Below, piece by piece: positions 25,847-38,028 of a stretch of DNA of 64,000 bases. The notes under the pieces are model-generated. The model ran no database searches. It had not been told where the DNA came from and saw only the letters and a list, made by a program, of their open reading frames with translations. The DNA is from Temnothorax longispinosus. Its lineage: Eukaryota; Arthropoda; Insecta; Hymenoptera; Formicidae. The translations under genes were made by a program, and so were the position numbers. The DNA is taken from the NCBI RefSeq assembly GCF_030848805.1, contig NC_092358.1:23151832-23215831 (forward strand), read 5' to 3'. Every line of letters starts with the position of its first letter. Positions within the stretch are counted from its first letter, which is position 1.

Positions 25847-28800
25847 TTAATACATCGCAAGTAGAATCGATAAGTAAGAAGCCGAAGTTTTTATAATCTG
25901 TAAAAAGTATTATTTGGTTACTTTAAGAATATTAATGCAGAATTTATAAATATTTAAATTTAATGTAAAAAGTATTTGTTATCTGACTTATTTTAATAAT
26001 ATAACAATCTAACTCGACTTAATAATTTAGTAAGGTGAATATTGCAGCAAATATAATTTATTATTATGTAAAATAAATATATAAAAATACAAATATTGAA
26101 TTAAAAAATATATAGTACATTACCAAAATTAATTGGTAGTAATATTCTATATTTTAAAAAGAAATGACATATTTTCCATTTTTTATTAATTTTGGACAAT
26201 TATGGCAAAACAATTTTAATATATAAAATAAAATATAATAATATAAAATATGTAAAAAGTTTTGCGTACAAATAAAACCTAAGATAAAACTTACATTGGT
26301 AAATTGTTCTAGAGATAAATTCATTATCTTTCCAATTGTAATGGTTAATTGATTTTGCGACCTCAATATTAAGAGCAATATATTTCGACTATCTCTGGAA
26401 TCTGATTCGTACCAAAGAGAATCGTATGCAGCATCTCCAATGCTCTTGCTCTATTAAATAATGGATCTTGTATTTCTTAGAAACAATTACATATTTTGTA
26501 ATATTTATCATATACAATATTTGTCTCAATATCTAACCTTAGCGCTCAAGTATTCTCCAGCAAAACAGAATATAAATACCTCTATATTCACAGCGAGGTA
26601 AAACAAGAAATTCCTGATTATACCTTCTGAAGCATTGGGTCGCCCAATCGACTAGAATTTTAAGAAAGAGCCAAGAAAATGTAATAAAACGATGAATAAT
26701 TAAAGTCACGAATTAATACTCTTCTATTCTGAAGAATTAACAGCGCGGTTCATATAGTAGGAGAGACCAAGGCAAAGTCGTCACCGGGGCGGAGTCGTCA
26801 CTACAGTTATCTCGAAACCTGTATGTTGTGTAAACTCACTATTAATATAGTAAACGCTACTTATGGTGGAGATTGTCCCGATTACGCCCATAACAAATCG
26901 GACACGACAATATTTCCCGATCGGGAATGTGTCCAATCGGGAAATATTGTCGTTTCCGATTTGTAATGTGCGCAATCGGGACTCACTTCTTATGGTGCCC
27001 ATGTAACCAACGGAGTTTAGTGAGATTATATGCCATGTTGTGATTTTCATTAAGGCAAACGTGTTTTCAGTGGTCAAAAGTAAAGTTTTTTGCGCGTCGA
27101 AAATTTTAAAAATTTTAAATATTATTATCTTTCCGAATCTCGAGATAAGTGATTCTGAAGAGTAATGCATGCTGAACACGAATCCAGTGAAAATTTTTTA
27201 TTTTTATTAATTTATAATATTTCATGAGCGATCGAACTTAAAATCTGTGTCCGGGTCGAAATGGTCACCAAGCCACCGGAACGGATTCGTCACTGTGACG
27301 ACTTTATCCCGGTGGTTTCACTCTATTTTTTGTTGCAAATGCGTCATTGTATTTCTCAATTGCAACAATGCAATTTGAACAGAGCTGACGAGAAACTGTG
27401 CATTTCGTGTGAGCATAAGACACACAAGTACGTGCGCTTTTTTTGTAATTATTTTCCGCCATCGTGTTTTTAATTAATAAATGTTTTCATTTTTCTATTA
27501 AAAAATAATTAATAAAATATATCCTATTATTTTTCATGATCGGAATTATGTATTTTTATTTAAAATTCAGTCCGATAATGGAGTGACGACTCCGCCCTGG
27601 CAATTTTGACATTTCAATTTTTGCACCTTTGTCGTTTTTACTCTATACCGGTTGAACAAAGCGACGTAGACCAAAAATGCCCTTATAAATTTTGTATTCA
27701 AGGGTTCACTCTTTACAACGGTACACCACATTTTACTAAAATTATTTGTTTTGTTGTTAAAAATCGGCACCGAAAAGATAGTGACGACTTCGCCCCGGTA
27801 TCCCCTGTATATTCCTTTTAACCGTAGAATTAATCAAAATCGCTTACCGTGACCATTGTAAAACCCAAGCAGCAGATAAGCAAAGTATCCGATATGAGAA
27901 GCACCATTGAGATATACGAGTAAAGATCTTCAATATGTTCTGAAAAAGTGATAATATTCTGGTGTTTTTTGATTACTTTTTTTACCATGGAACGATTCGT
28001 ACTGCACTTATTTTCTTTCGGAAAAAGTTGCAACACACTTTTACGAAGAATATCAATTTGACCGCTTATATGCAATACCTGAAATATACGTTTCTTTCAA
28101 CAGCTGTACTAATAAAGGTCGCAAGAAAAAATATTATATGGCTTATGACATATTAAATTTACGCGCTGCACAAGAATCTTTCAAAATCTGAAAAGCGCAA
28201 TTGCTAATAAACTATTTTTGATAAGAAAGGAAATTTGCACATGTACATTCCGTTAATCAGTTAATAATATGATTAATAAAATATTAAAGAAATAATATTT
28301 ATAAATAATTGATAATACTCATAATAATAATAATAATATCTTTTTGCGTAACAGGTAACAGAACTCACCAAATTTATAAGTAAAGCATTTATTAATCCCA
28401 TTCCGTTAGCACATATCAGCATGTGAAGAAATTGAACAATTATGACCGATTCATATACGAATCTTCGATTAACGTCAAATGGCAAATCCATGTCTATAAT
28501 AAGTGATCGTGTGGAAACGTTGGAAGTTATGACATCATCCATATTTTTTATGAAGATATTGCTGCTAAAAAGAGTTACATTTGTCAAATAGAGAATCACC
28601 GTTATGTTAGTGAAGCGCTGCGACAGTTTGGCATTGCACTTCGTTGTTAACATACTAAATTTTGAGTTGGTACATTTTTCCCAGTCGATCGCCATCATTG
28701 TTAATATTTTGTTGAACGTTCTAGGAAAGGTTTTCATTGATCATAATTTTAATAACGGCCGCAACAAGGCCTTATACGAACCATCGATGAAAAATTAATT

Positions 28801-29381
28801 GTTGTGCAATCACTTTAGCAATGCAATTCTGCTTAAATCTTCTTTGCGTACAATAATTTATTTATTTCAGCAATTCGTATTTAATTCACATTATTATTAT
28901 TATGTTTACATTCTTAATTGCCAAATAAATTATTTTATCAACCAAAGCAGTTGCGAAATGTGTATCTTAATGACTAAAGTAATAAATCAAGACGAAATAC
29001 TAAATATATGTAACTAACATGTTGAATGTTGTTGAATAATATTGTTAAATATAATTAAGTTAAATAATACATAAAACTAATTTTTCATTGACAGTGCGTA
29101 TCACAACGTGCCGTTATATCTCACCGTTGCTTATACCAAAAAATGAGAAGTCTAGTTAAAAGTATCGAATATGCCATGGCTGAACCTAAAATTTTCATCC
29201 TGTCGGAAAACTCGATCAAATAAAAATGCATTACAATATATCGATATTGAAAGACTTGCTCGATTACGAGCGTGGCAATCCAGAAGAGTCTACGTAATAA
29301 AGCGCACGATGTATTCGGCCAGATGCCAAAAATTCGTAGACAAATTTCTATCGCTTTGCTAACTGTATTGTCTACTTTCAT
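25847..29381 (-). CDS. Odorant receptor A7, mosaic gene, apparently intact (386 aa)
   Basis: Minus-strand exons are 29125-29381, 28369-28720, 27848-28078, 26538-26651, 26295-26450 and 25847-25897. Borders are GT..AG and the frame is open. Product: 7tm_6 odorant receptor. Exons 1-4 are almost the same as A1 and A2 (KENKCSTNRSMVKKV in exon 3, YLAVNIEVFIFCFAGEYL in exon 4). The last part of exon 5 and exon 6 (IIKTSASYLSILLAMY) match A6 and A8. The switch lies inside exon 5 near 26385-26405. Intron 3 is swollen by a 1.05-kb transposon ending about 39 bp from the exon 3 donor. The splice sites themselves are untouched. Confidence 0.88.
26760..27807. mobile_element. 1.05-kb TA-flanked inverted-repeat transposon in A7 intron 3
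   Basis: The ends are imperfect inverted repeats of about 25 bp (GGAGAGACC..GGC.AAGTCGTCAC at the left; the reverse of GTGACGACTTCGCCCCGG at the right), with TA on both sides. The A2 intron (about 6770) gives the empty site, CATATAGTATATATTTCTCT. The motif GTCGTCAC, or its reverse, recurs at both ends and near 26795, 27290-27300 and 27580. An internal fold-back lies at 26878-26979. The longest ORF (132 codons, minus, 26781-27179) is unrecognised, so the element looks non-autonomous. A Tc1/mariner-like origin is inferred from the TA target only. Confidence 0.75.
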
Positions 29382-29558
29382 ACTTGTGTTACTATTGTTA
29401 TTATCCTATTATTTTGCACCGTTAACATGCGTTGATTCCGATAAAAAATTTGGAAACGTTACGAAGAAACCTGATCCATCGTACGATGTGCACTATGTGG
29501 TATCTTTGCACATACTGAAAGAGAACAAGAGAGTGGGGCTTACCCCTCCAGGAGCCAC

Positions 29559-29573
29559 AGTTTATTAAATATT
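29559..29573 (-). promoter_or_regulatory. Conserved upstream core of A7 (candidate promoter)
   Basis: AGTTTATTAAATATT on the plus strand, 178 bp upstream of the A7 start. The sequence family changes from A1-like to A6-like at this point. Confidence 0.4.
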
Positions 29574-30644
29574 TTGATCGCGACGTGTATAGATTGCGTG
29601 TACTATTGTCGATGAAGAGAAAAAAAGTTTCCGGGTGACCGACCTCTCCCTCTCGAATTCTTGGGCAAAACGATGGTGTAGCGCGCACTGCATTATTGTC
29701 TTTAAAAATTCAAGCAACAGCAATAATGCGTGAATATACACAAGGCATTGAACCGTGTTCAATGACCGTAAAAGTTTTGTATTTGCGTGCGTAGGGGAGA
29801 ATTTTTCGAGAAAGAGGGAAAATGGAAGAGGCGAAAGTTTCTCTTACCAAGATTTTGTTTCCTTAATATCGAAAGATATTTTTTCTCGCGCATTACAGTG
29901 AGTGCGGCGAATTGTGCACGCGTTCACAACTTATCGAGCAACTTATTTTCTCGAAATATATAAATCGCGAATTTTGAGTGAAAGTTCGGTGCACGTTAGA
30001 TACAGTAGGCAATAATCGTCACATAGAAAGCCAGAAGCAAGAGACGAGGAAACGAAGTGCTGAGTGAAGTATTATATTTCAGTACCAAAGGCGTTCCTAA
30101 CAAACGACAAGCATAAAATAAGCTTTGAGACAACATCTGCACAAAATACAAAGAGCTTTCCTTAATCTTTTAAATAGGACTGTTTCTTAGGCATCATAAT
30201 ATTGTTTGTACATTACGAAAATCTAAAGAAATATCCGATTATGCGAGAAGGCCATTTGTTTTGTAATATTTTTGTAGATATTTTATGTTACAAATTGAAG
30301 CAAAATAAATTGATGGAATTGTTACAAACAAATATCAATATTATGTAAACACATAAAATATTAATAATAATAATATTTTTAATATTGTTATTACACACTG
30401 TGATACTTTTATTACTTTTATTACTTTTATTACTTTTATTACTATTTTTATGCTACTCTGCTAAACCTTATCAGAATAATATTATACAATCATAATATTA
30501 TAAAGATTGATCTTAATATTCAGTTCATCGCCGACATAAAAAACAATGATAAGTAATATAGCAAATTATATGCAAATTTTATTGCAACTAAACCAGTTAT
30601 TAATTCTTATTAAAATGTCGATGTAAATAGAATGCAGTTTTGCT
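29574..30644. other. A7/A8 spacer, no gene seen
   Basis: A6-type spacer. It contains the short tandem repeat at 30405-30450 and otherwise only the common repeating sequence. Confidence 0.5.
30405..30450. repeat. Short tandem repeat, about 9-bp unit
   Basis: Four to five copies of ATTACTTTT in a row. Sister spacers have a single unit, so the expansion is local. Confidence 0.8.
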
Positions 30645-33177
30645 TTAATACATCGCAAGTAGAATCGATATGTAAGAAGCCGAAGTCTTTATAATCTGTA
30701 ACAGTATCATTTGATTATTAGAAAAATATTAATGCAGAATTTATAAATACTTAAATTCAATGTAAAAAGTATTTGTTATCTGACTCATTTTAATAATATA
30801 ACAAAATAACTTGACTTAATAATTTAGTAAGGTGAATATTGCAGCAAATATAATTTATTATTATGTAAAATAAATATATAAAAATACAAATATTAAATAA
30901 AAAAATATATAGTACATTACCAAAAATTAATTGGTAGTAATATTCTATATTTTAAGAAGAAATAACATATTTTCCATTTTTTATTAATTCTGGATAATTA
31001 TGGCAAAACAATTTTAATATAAAATAAAATAATATAAAATCAATAAAAAGTTTTGCGTGCAAAACAAACCTAAGATAAAACTTACATTGCTAAATTGCTC
31101 TAGAGATAAATTCATTATCTTTCCAATTGTAATGGTTAATTGATTTTGCGATCTCAAAATTAAGAGCAATATATTTCGACTATCTTTGGAATCTAATTCA
31201 TACCAGAAGGAATCGTATGCAGCATCTCCAATGCTTTTACTCTATTGAATGATGGATCTTGTATCTTTTCGAAACAATTATGTAACATTCTGCTTACTTA
31301 TTGTTTATGTATATGTATAACATTAGTCCCAATGGCTAACCTTAGTGCTTAAATATTCTCCAGCGAAACAAAATACGAACGCTTCCGAATTCATAATGAA
31401 GTAAAATAAGGTATTCTTGATTATACTGTTGAAAGCATCGGGTCGACCAATCGACTACAATTTTAAGAAACATTCTAAGAGCAAGGGAAAAGTCATAAAA
31501 TGATGAATAATCAAAAGTACGCGAATAAATATCTTTTATTCTGCAGATTTATCAAAGCGGGTTCTGTAGTATATATTTCTCTTAACCGCAGAATTAATCA
31601 AAATATCTTACCGCGACAATTGTAAAACCTAAACAACAGATAACCAAAGTATCTGATACGAACAGCACCATCGCGATATACGAATATAGATCTTCGATAT
31701 GCTGTGAAAAAGTGATAATTTTCTGGTGTTTTTTTATTATTTTGTTTATCATAAAATGACTCGGGATGAGCTTCTTTTCCTTTGGAAAAATTTCTATCAA
31801 ACTTTTGCGAAGAATATCGATTTGTCCACTTATATGCAATATCTAAAATATATACTTCCCTCAATTGATGTATAGTAGCAAATAAAAATTTAAATGCCTA
31901 GATTAAATTTATTCTGCACAAAATCTTTTAAAACTTGAAAAGCTGTACAACTGCTAGTCAATTATATTTTATAATATATATAGACAATAAGTACTTGTAC
32001 ATTTCGTTAATCAATTGATATTATGATATAATTAATAAAAAAATTAATTTCTATAAATAATATAAATAATCGAATAATATAATAATAATCATAACGTTAT
32101 TTTTTTGCAGGTGCAACAGGACTCACCACTGTTATGAGGAAAGCATTTAATAAACCCACTGCGTTAGCAGACAACAGCAAATAAAAAAATTGCACAATCA
32201 TGACGGATTCATATACGAATCTTCGATTAACGTCAAATGGCAAATCCATGTCTAGAATTAATAATTGTGTGGAAACGTTGAAGGTAATGCCATCATCCGC
32301 GGCTTTTTCGAAGACATTGTAGCTAAAAAGAATTATAAATGTCGAATAAAAAATTATAGATGTCGAATAAAGAATCACTGTCATGTTAGTGAAGCGCTGC
32401 GACAGTTTGACATTGGTCGTTGTCGTGAACATGCTGAAATTCGTCCTGGAACACTTTTCCCAATCAATCGTCATCATCATTAATATCTTGTTGAACGTTC
32501 TACGAACGGTTATCATTGGTCATAGTCGTGATAACGAGCGCAATGAAGCATTACGAACCATCGGTGAAAAATTTTATGTTGTACATTGACTTATAACTCT
32601 TGCGAGTCCGATCATTTTCTCTTTGTGTTTGATATTTAATTTATTACAGCAATTCGTCCTGGTTTAGCTTTGTTACATTATTCACGTTTTCATTTGCCAA
32701 ATAATTTAATTTATCGACCAAAGCAATTGCCAAATGGTTTGATGTATCGACTATAACGTAATTGTTAAATCAAGATGTTATATGTAAATGTATGTAACAA
32801 ACTTAATGTGGTTAAATATTATAATTAATATAAAAAATATATATAAATATAAAAAAATTAAATGATATTTAAAACAAATTTTTCACTGATAGTATCACTA
32901 CGTGCCGTTGTGTATCTCACCGCTGCTTATACCAAAAAATTATAAGTTTAATTAAAAATATCGTATACGCCATTGTTGAACCTATAATTCTCATCATCTC
33001 GGAAAACTCGATCAAATAAAAGTGCTTTACGATATATCGATATTGAAGAGCTTGCTCGATTACGAGTGTGAAGATCCAGAACATTCGACGTAATAAAACG
33101 CACGATATATTCGGCCAGATGCCAAAAATTCGTAGACAAATTTCTATCACTTTGCTAACTGTATTCTGTACTTTCAT
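30645..33177 (-). CDS. Odorant receptor A8, six exons, apparently intact (393 aa)
   Basis: Minus-strand exons are 32921-33177, 32127-32499, 31612-31842, 31341-31454, 31086-31241 and 30645-30695, with GT..AG borders and one frame. Product: 7tm_6 odorant receptor, sister of A6. It shares the 7-codon duplication in exon 2 (STSIIFYSTFIILFS), the LSTK exon 4 end and a last exon reading IIKTSASYISILLAMY. Exon 1 reads MKVQNTVSKVIEICLRIF then GIWPNISCVLLRRMFW. The open frame runs 69 codons further upstream, but the start is placed at MKVQN by comparison with all other A genes. It is the last intact member of cluster A before the pseudogene. Confidence 0.9.
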
Positions 33178-33359
33178 ATTCCTGTTAGTACCTATAATTA
33201 TGTTATTATTTTGCACCGTCAACATGCGTTGATACCGATAAGAAAATTTTAAAAACAGAAAACACTTGATCGACCGTATGATGTGCACAATGCGGTGTCT
33301 CCGTACAAACTGAATGCTCGAAAGGAAGCAAGAGTGGGGCTCACCCTCCCACGAACGAC

Positions 33360-33374
33360 GGCTTATTAAATATT
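33360..33374 (-). promoter_or_regulatory. Conserved upstream core of A8 (candidate promoter)
   Basis: GGCTTATTAAATATT on the plus strand, 183 bp upstream of the A8 start. Confidence 0.4.
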
Positions 33375-34331
33375 TTGATCGCAACGTTCATAGAGTGCGT
33401 GTGCAATTGTCGATAAAAAAAAGAAAAAGAAAGTTTCCGGGTGACCGACCTCTCCCTCTCGAATTCTCGGACAAAACGGGTGGCGTGGTGCTCAGTACAT
33501 TATTATCTTTAAAAATTCAAACAACATCAGATATCAACATGTGAATATACATAGGGCATTGAACCGTGTTCGACGACCGTAAGAAAAGTTTTGTATTTGC
33601 GTGCGTAGGGGAAAATATTTTAAGGAAGAGGGAAGATGGAAAAGTCGAAAGGTTCTTGATCCGAGATTTTGTTCTCTTATAATATCAAAAGATATTCTTT
33701 CTCGCTCACTACGTAAGTGCAGCAAGTGTGCACGCGATCGCAACTTATTCCCCTGAAATATGTAAATCGCACGATTATGTATGAAACTTTGTTGCTCGTC
33801 AGATACAGATACGCGTAATAATCGTCAAAAAATAAGCTAGAAGCAAAAGGCAGAGAAACGTATAGTGAACTCAGCGACGCTATATTTTTATCGCTATAAT
33901 AATTTTATATTCTAGTACCAAAAATGTTTCTCACACAAACGATAAGCATAATATGAGCTCCAAAAAACATCACAAAATGCAAAGAGCTTGTTAATCTTTC
34001 GAGAAGGACTGTTTCTTAGGCATCATAATATTGTATAAACATTAAGAAAATTTCTAATCCAATATCTGATTATGCAAGAAGAGCATTTATGTTAATATAC
34101 TTTCAATGTTTTATTTTACACATGAAAGCAAAAGTAATTAATTAAATTATTAAATATAAATTCTATTATGTAAACATATAAAATAACAATAATAATATTT
34201 TTGATATTGTTATTACTGAGATACTTTTATAATTTATTTAATAATTATATACTATTACCTCATGCTACTGCCATACGCTATCACGATATTATCATTATAT
34301 TATCATGATGTTTAGAGATTTAGCTTAATAT
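33375..34331. other. Spacer between A8 and the pseudogene, no gene seen
   Basis: Cluster A spacer sequence that decays towards 34.3 kb. Segments such as CATCATAATATTGT near 34020 still align to the other spacers. Confidence 0.45.
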
Positions 34332-36265
34332 TCAGTTCATCGCTAATAGGACAGAAATATATGATGCTGATGCCTTCACAACCTACAATATTGGTCGATA
34401 ATGTCGTATTATAAATGATATTAAATATTAATAATCAGTTAAACAAGACGAATTTATGATTTTTCTTTCGAATGTATCTTTAATTATTCTGTAAAAAAAC
34501 ATATCTGTTCTAATATTAATTAAGAGAATTTTCAGATATTATTTTTACGTGTAGTATTTGTTAAAAATCTCGAAAATATATGTCACAAAAATCTTACGCT
34601 AGTAAACCGTTCTAAAGAGAGATCCATAATTTTTCCGATTGTGATGGTTAATCGGTTTTGCGATCTTAGAACAATAAATAATACAATTCGGCTCTTTTCA
34701 GTGGTGACATTGTACCAGAGAGAATTATAAGCCGTATCTCCGATCATTTTACTCTACAAGGAAAAGATGGATTTTGGATTTTCGTGTATAAGCGAAATCA
34801 TCAGTGCCGCAGGATTGTCGGCGCTAACCTTGGCATTCAAGTATTCACCAGCGAAACAGTGTATAAATGCTTCGAGGTTCATCACAATGTAAAATATAAT
34901 GCGGATCTCACTAAAATTGCCAGTCCGTCAGGTGTACCGATTGACTGTAATAACACCGAACGTGGTAAGTTAGAGGCAATCTGTCGTTTTCTATGTGTGT
35001 TATCGAAAACTATATATGTACGTAAAGAATTGAAATATTCCGATATTCACAATTATTTCAAATTATCAACGGTTACTGATAAAATTTAAAACCCATAAAG
35101 TAACGCTTTCTGCCGACATTACTCACAGTGACAATTATGAATCCTAGACAGCATATAATGAGAGTATCCGACACGAATAGCGTCAACGCGATGTATGTAT
35201 ATAAAGATTCTCGATGTTCTCTGAAAACATGATAATTTGTTGGTGCTTTGATATCAACTGTCTTATCGTTATCTCGTCCACAGTGTGCATCAAATTTTTG
35301 GAGATAGCGTCCAATAGCCAGGCGAAGGATATCGATTTGACCACCGATGTACTAGAATTCACGTCTTAAATGATAAAGCCGCTGATCGTGTAATTCTGCG
35401 TCGTCAAGTGGCATCGCAAACTTACCAGAGTGTCAATGAGCGAATTTACCATGGAAATTCCACACATCGCCAGATGAAGAAACTCGAGGATCGTAACAAG
35501 CACATAAATGGGAGACGTGTCAACCTGGAATGGCAGCTTTATCTTCAAGATGTGATCCCGCGCGGACACGTTCATCCTTTGAACATCACCAGTGTTTACA
35601 GCAAGCACGCCGCAGCTATACAGAACTATGGCAGTCAGTTGAAGACCGATAATCCAGTTTGAAAAGCGATGGGAGAGTTTAGCGCTGTTGATCGTGTAGA
35701 CTGCAGTCAGTCAAAACGCGGTTTTTTCAGTCTCTGGCCGTCATTTCCAATATGTCGAAAAACGTTCTAAAAGGAATTTACATATGTCAATAGTGCATAT
35801 AATATTATTATTTATTTCTTTTAAGTAAATAATCATTATAACAAATTGAACTCTAATAACAAATTAAATATAAAAATAATAAAATAGTACTAGCGATTAC
35901 TTGTGTGCCAAGTCACATGTTTGTTACGCACAAAATGAAGCATTTAATAGTATAAAATAAAGTCTATATCCACATATGTTATCACTGCATATGTAATCCT
36001 GTAATATTTCTAATCACTCATAAAAATATAATATTTTATTTTATAAGCTATAAGTCATAATACAAAATATTATGTATATGTCTTACCGTTGATTTATCCA
36101 TAAAATACTGAATTTGATTGATTTGACTGAACTGACGACTGAAATAAAACGGTTGATGGTAAGTACGGCCAGATTCCGCAGACGCGAAGACCACCTTCAC
36201 CACGCGACTGAGCATGTACTCATCTCCATGTTTTCCGAAAGAAAATAGACTGCAGATTGCTCAAG
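34332..36265 (-). pseudogene. Diverged odorant receptor pseudogene between clusters A and B
   Basis: All six exon positions can be traced on the minus strand: exon 6 34332-34382 (VVKASASYISVLLAMN, intact), exon 5 34598-34753 (SKMIGDTAYNSLWYN, intact), exon 4 34829-34944, exon 3 35127-35351, exon 2 35426-35766 and a scrap of exon 1 from 36087 to about 36260. Defects: exon 4 is 116 bp rather than 114, which shifts the frame into TGATGA; exon 3 has a pair of compensating shifts; exon 2 has lost 11 bp and has TGA where DW is conserved; exon 1 keeps only CGIWPYLPST and an eroded end. Splice sites are mostly preserved. It is nearer to cluster B than to A by its exon 1 and exon 5. Confidence 0.85.
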
Positions 36266-36373
36266 GTGTACGTATGCTACCAAACAATTTTGCACGCTGA
36301 AACATCCAGGGTATACAAGAAAAACTTAGCCCCGTGTGATGGCCCCGTCCACCAATCGAACAACCTTTTGTTA

Positions 36374-37072
36374 GGCCAGTCAAATTAGACATTTTGCTAT
36401 GAAAGTGATGCGAACTTTTTTATTCCTTTTTAGGCGTCTTGGGGGTGTTTAGAAAAGCTTATGTTTGAGTTGTCGTATCATGAGACCTAGAGCTTTTTGA
36501 GGGGGAACTAATTTTTGACAAATCGAAACGAGTCACCGCTCATTTTCTTCGTTTTTTCAAGCCCTACAACTTTCTCAGGAGCGAAAAAGTGCTATCTATT
36601 AATCGAAACGAGATAAATGCAAAAAACCGCGAAAATTTTATTTTTTGGGGGAACCAAAATTTTTGTTTTTTCGCAATAACTCGGCGAATGTCGATAAAAA
36701 ATGAATGAGGGGTTTAGTCATTCATTTTTTATCAACATTCGCCGAGTTATTGTGAAAAAACAAAAATTTTGGTTTCCCCGAAAAATAAAATTTTCGCGGT
36801 TTTTTGCATTTATCTCGTTTCGATTAATAGATAGCACTTTTTCGCTCCTGAGAAAGTTGTAGGGCTTAAAAAAACGAAGAAAATGAGCGGTGACTCGTTC
36901 CAATTCGTCAAAAATTGGTTTCCTCTCCCCCTCCTCAAAAAGCTCTGGGTCTCATGATACGACAACTCAAAAATAAGCTTTTCTAAACACCCCCAACACG
37001 CCTAAAAAGAAATAAAAAAGTTCGCATCACTTTCGAGCAAAAGCCTTTTTTTTGTCTAATTTGTGACTGGCC
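36374..37072. mobile_element. 699-bp fold-back element flanked by TA
   Basis: Almost the whole block is one long inverted repeat. The left arm (from GGCCAGTCAAATTAGAC) reads through AAAGTGATGCGAAC, CTTGGGGGTGTTTAGAAAAG and on towards the centre near 36720; the right arm mirrors it to GTCTAATTTGTGACTGGCC. TA borders it at 36372-36373 and 37073-37074. ORFs inside come from the palindrome. A non-autonomous DNA transposon is the best reading. Its transcript would form a long hairpin. Confidence 0.8.
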
Positions 37073-37074
37073 TA

Positions 37075-38028
37075 TGTCATGTATCGCAAACTTTGACAGA
37101 CTTTGGACCACGTGCGACGATCTCATCGATAATCGCAGGTGGTACGTAAAAAAAATGAGGGGGGTACCGTTTCTCCTTCCGCGAAGTCAAGTTTCCGACC
37201 ACGGACAATATGACCTCGTGCTTTCTTTAAAATGCAACAACCTCGGGGGTGCAGCTTTCACGACCCGCACAACGCGCAGGTGAAGTTTCGCTGTTGGGGG
37301 CGCGTCGACAAAGGGAAGAAGACGAGCGAAAATATCGCTGGGGATATGTTTCTCCGGAACGGACTTCGCGCTGAGCTTATATATTATAGCTTGTTTTACA
37401 AAAGTAGTCGCAAATTGAAAGAAACGTGACGGAGACGGCAGTACGTACCAGATTGCCCTGCAGCGAAGAAGCACAGAATTTATTAATTTTGAGTGATTAT
37501 TTTGTTTCATTGTCACATGAATTTTGTAAAACATTGTCTTATGTCTACTATAATACTTATTTTGTGTTGTATCATGAAGCTCAAACGTCGTTCTGGTAAA
37601 ATAGTAGGCATAAATTCAAGATTATACAGTAAAAAAGAAAAAATACAGTTTTATGAACCGCGATTGAAGATGCGGAACGGAAGTGCCAAAAAAAAGCGAA
37701 CTGCGAAAGTTTGTTTTACAGTACTGCATGCCTTTGCACCGTAGATGAACAAACTGAAAGCACTAGGAAAAAAGGATTCGAGTGGATTTTGTTTTATCAA
37801 TAGTATCATGAAATATATCCAAAACAAAAAAATTTTTTGCCGTATTTTTTTTATTTCGCATTAACGACTATAATATCTCTTTTCTTGTGCGAGAGGAGAT
37901 GCAAATAATAAAATAGTTCAAACTACTCGCAACTTGTGAGAGATGAAGAAGTAGTAATATTTACCCTATTTTCTATTCACTATTGTTTCATGTTATTGTT
38001 ACAACTATTATCAATACATCACTCATCT
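37075..38028. other. Spacer upstream of the pseudogene and downstream of B1
   Basis: About 37230-37430 aligns both to the cluster A upstream block (AAGTTTCGCTGTTGG) and to the cluster B upstream block near 40690-40810, so it links the two clusters. About 37640-37800 (AAAGTTTGTTTTACAGTACTG) recurs in every B spacer. No gene is supported. Confidence 0.5.

Noticed and set aside
30361..30480. CRISPR-like or satellite array
   Set aside because: Only a 9-bp simple repeat run with no spacers.
32917..33384. Longer first exon of A8 (155 codons)
   Set aside because: The extra 69 codons are upstream and promoter-like sequence with no counterpart in other A proteins; MKVQN aligns with all other starts.
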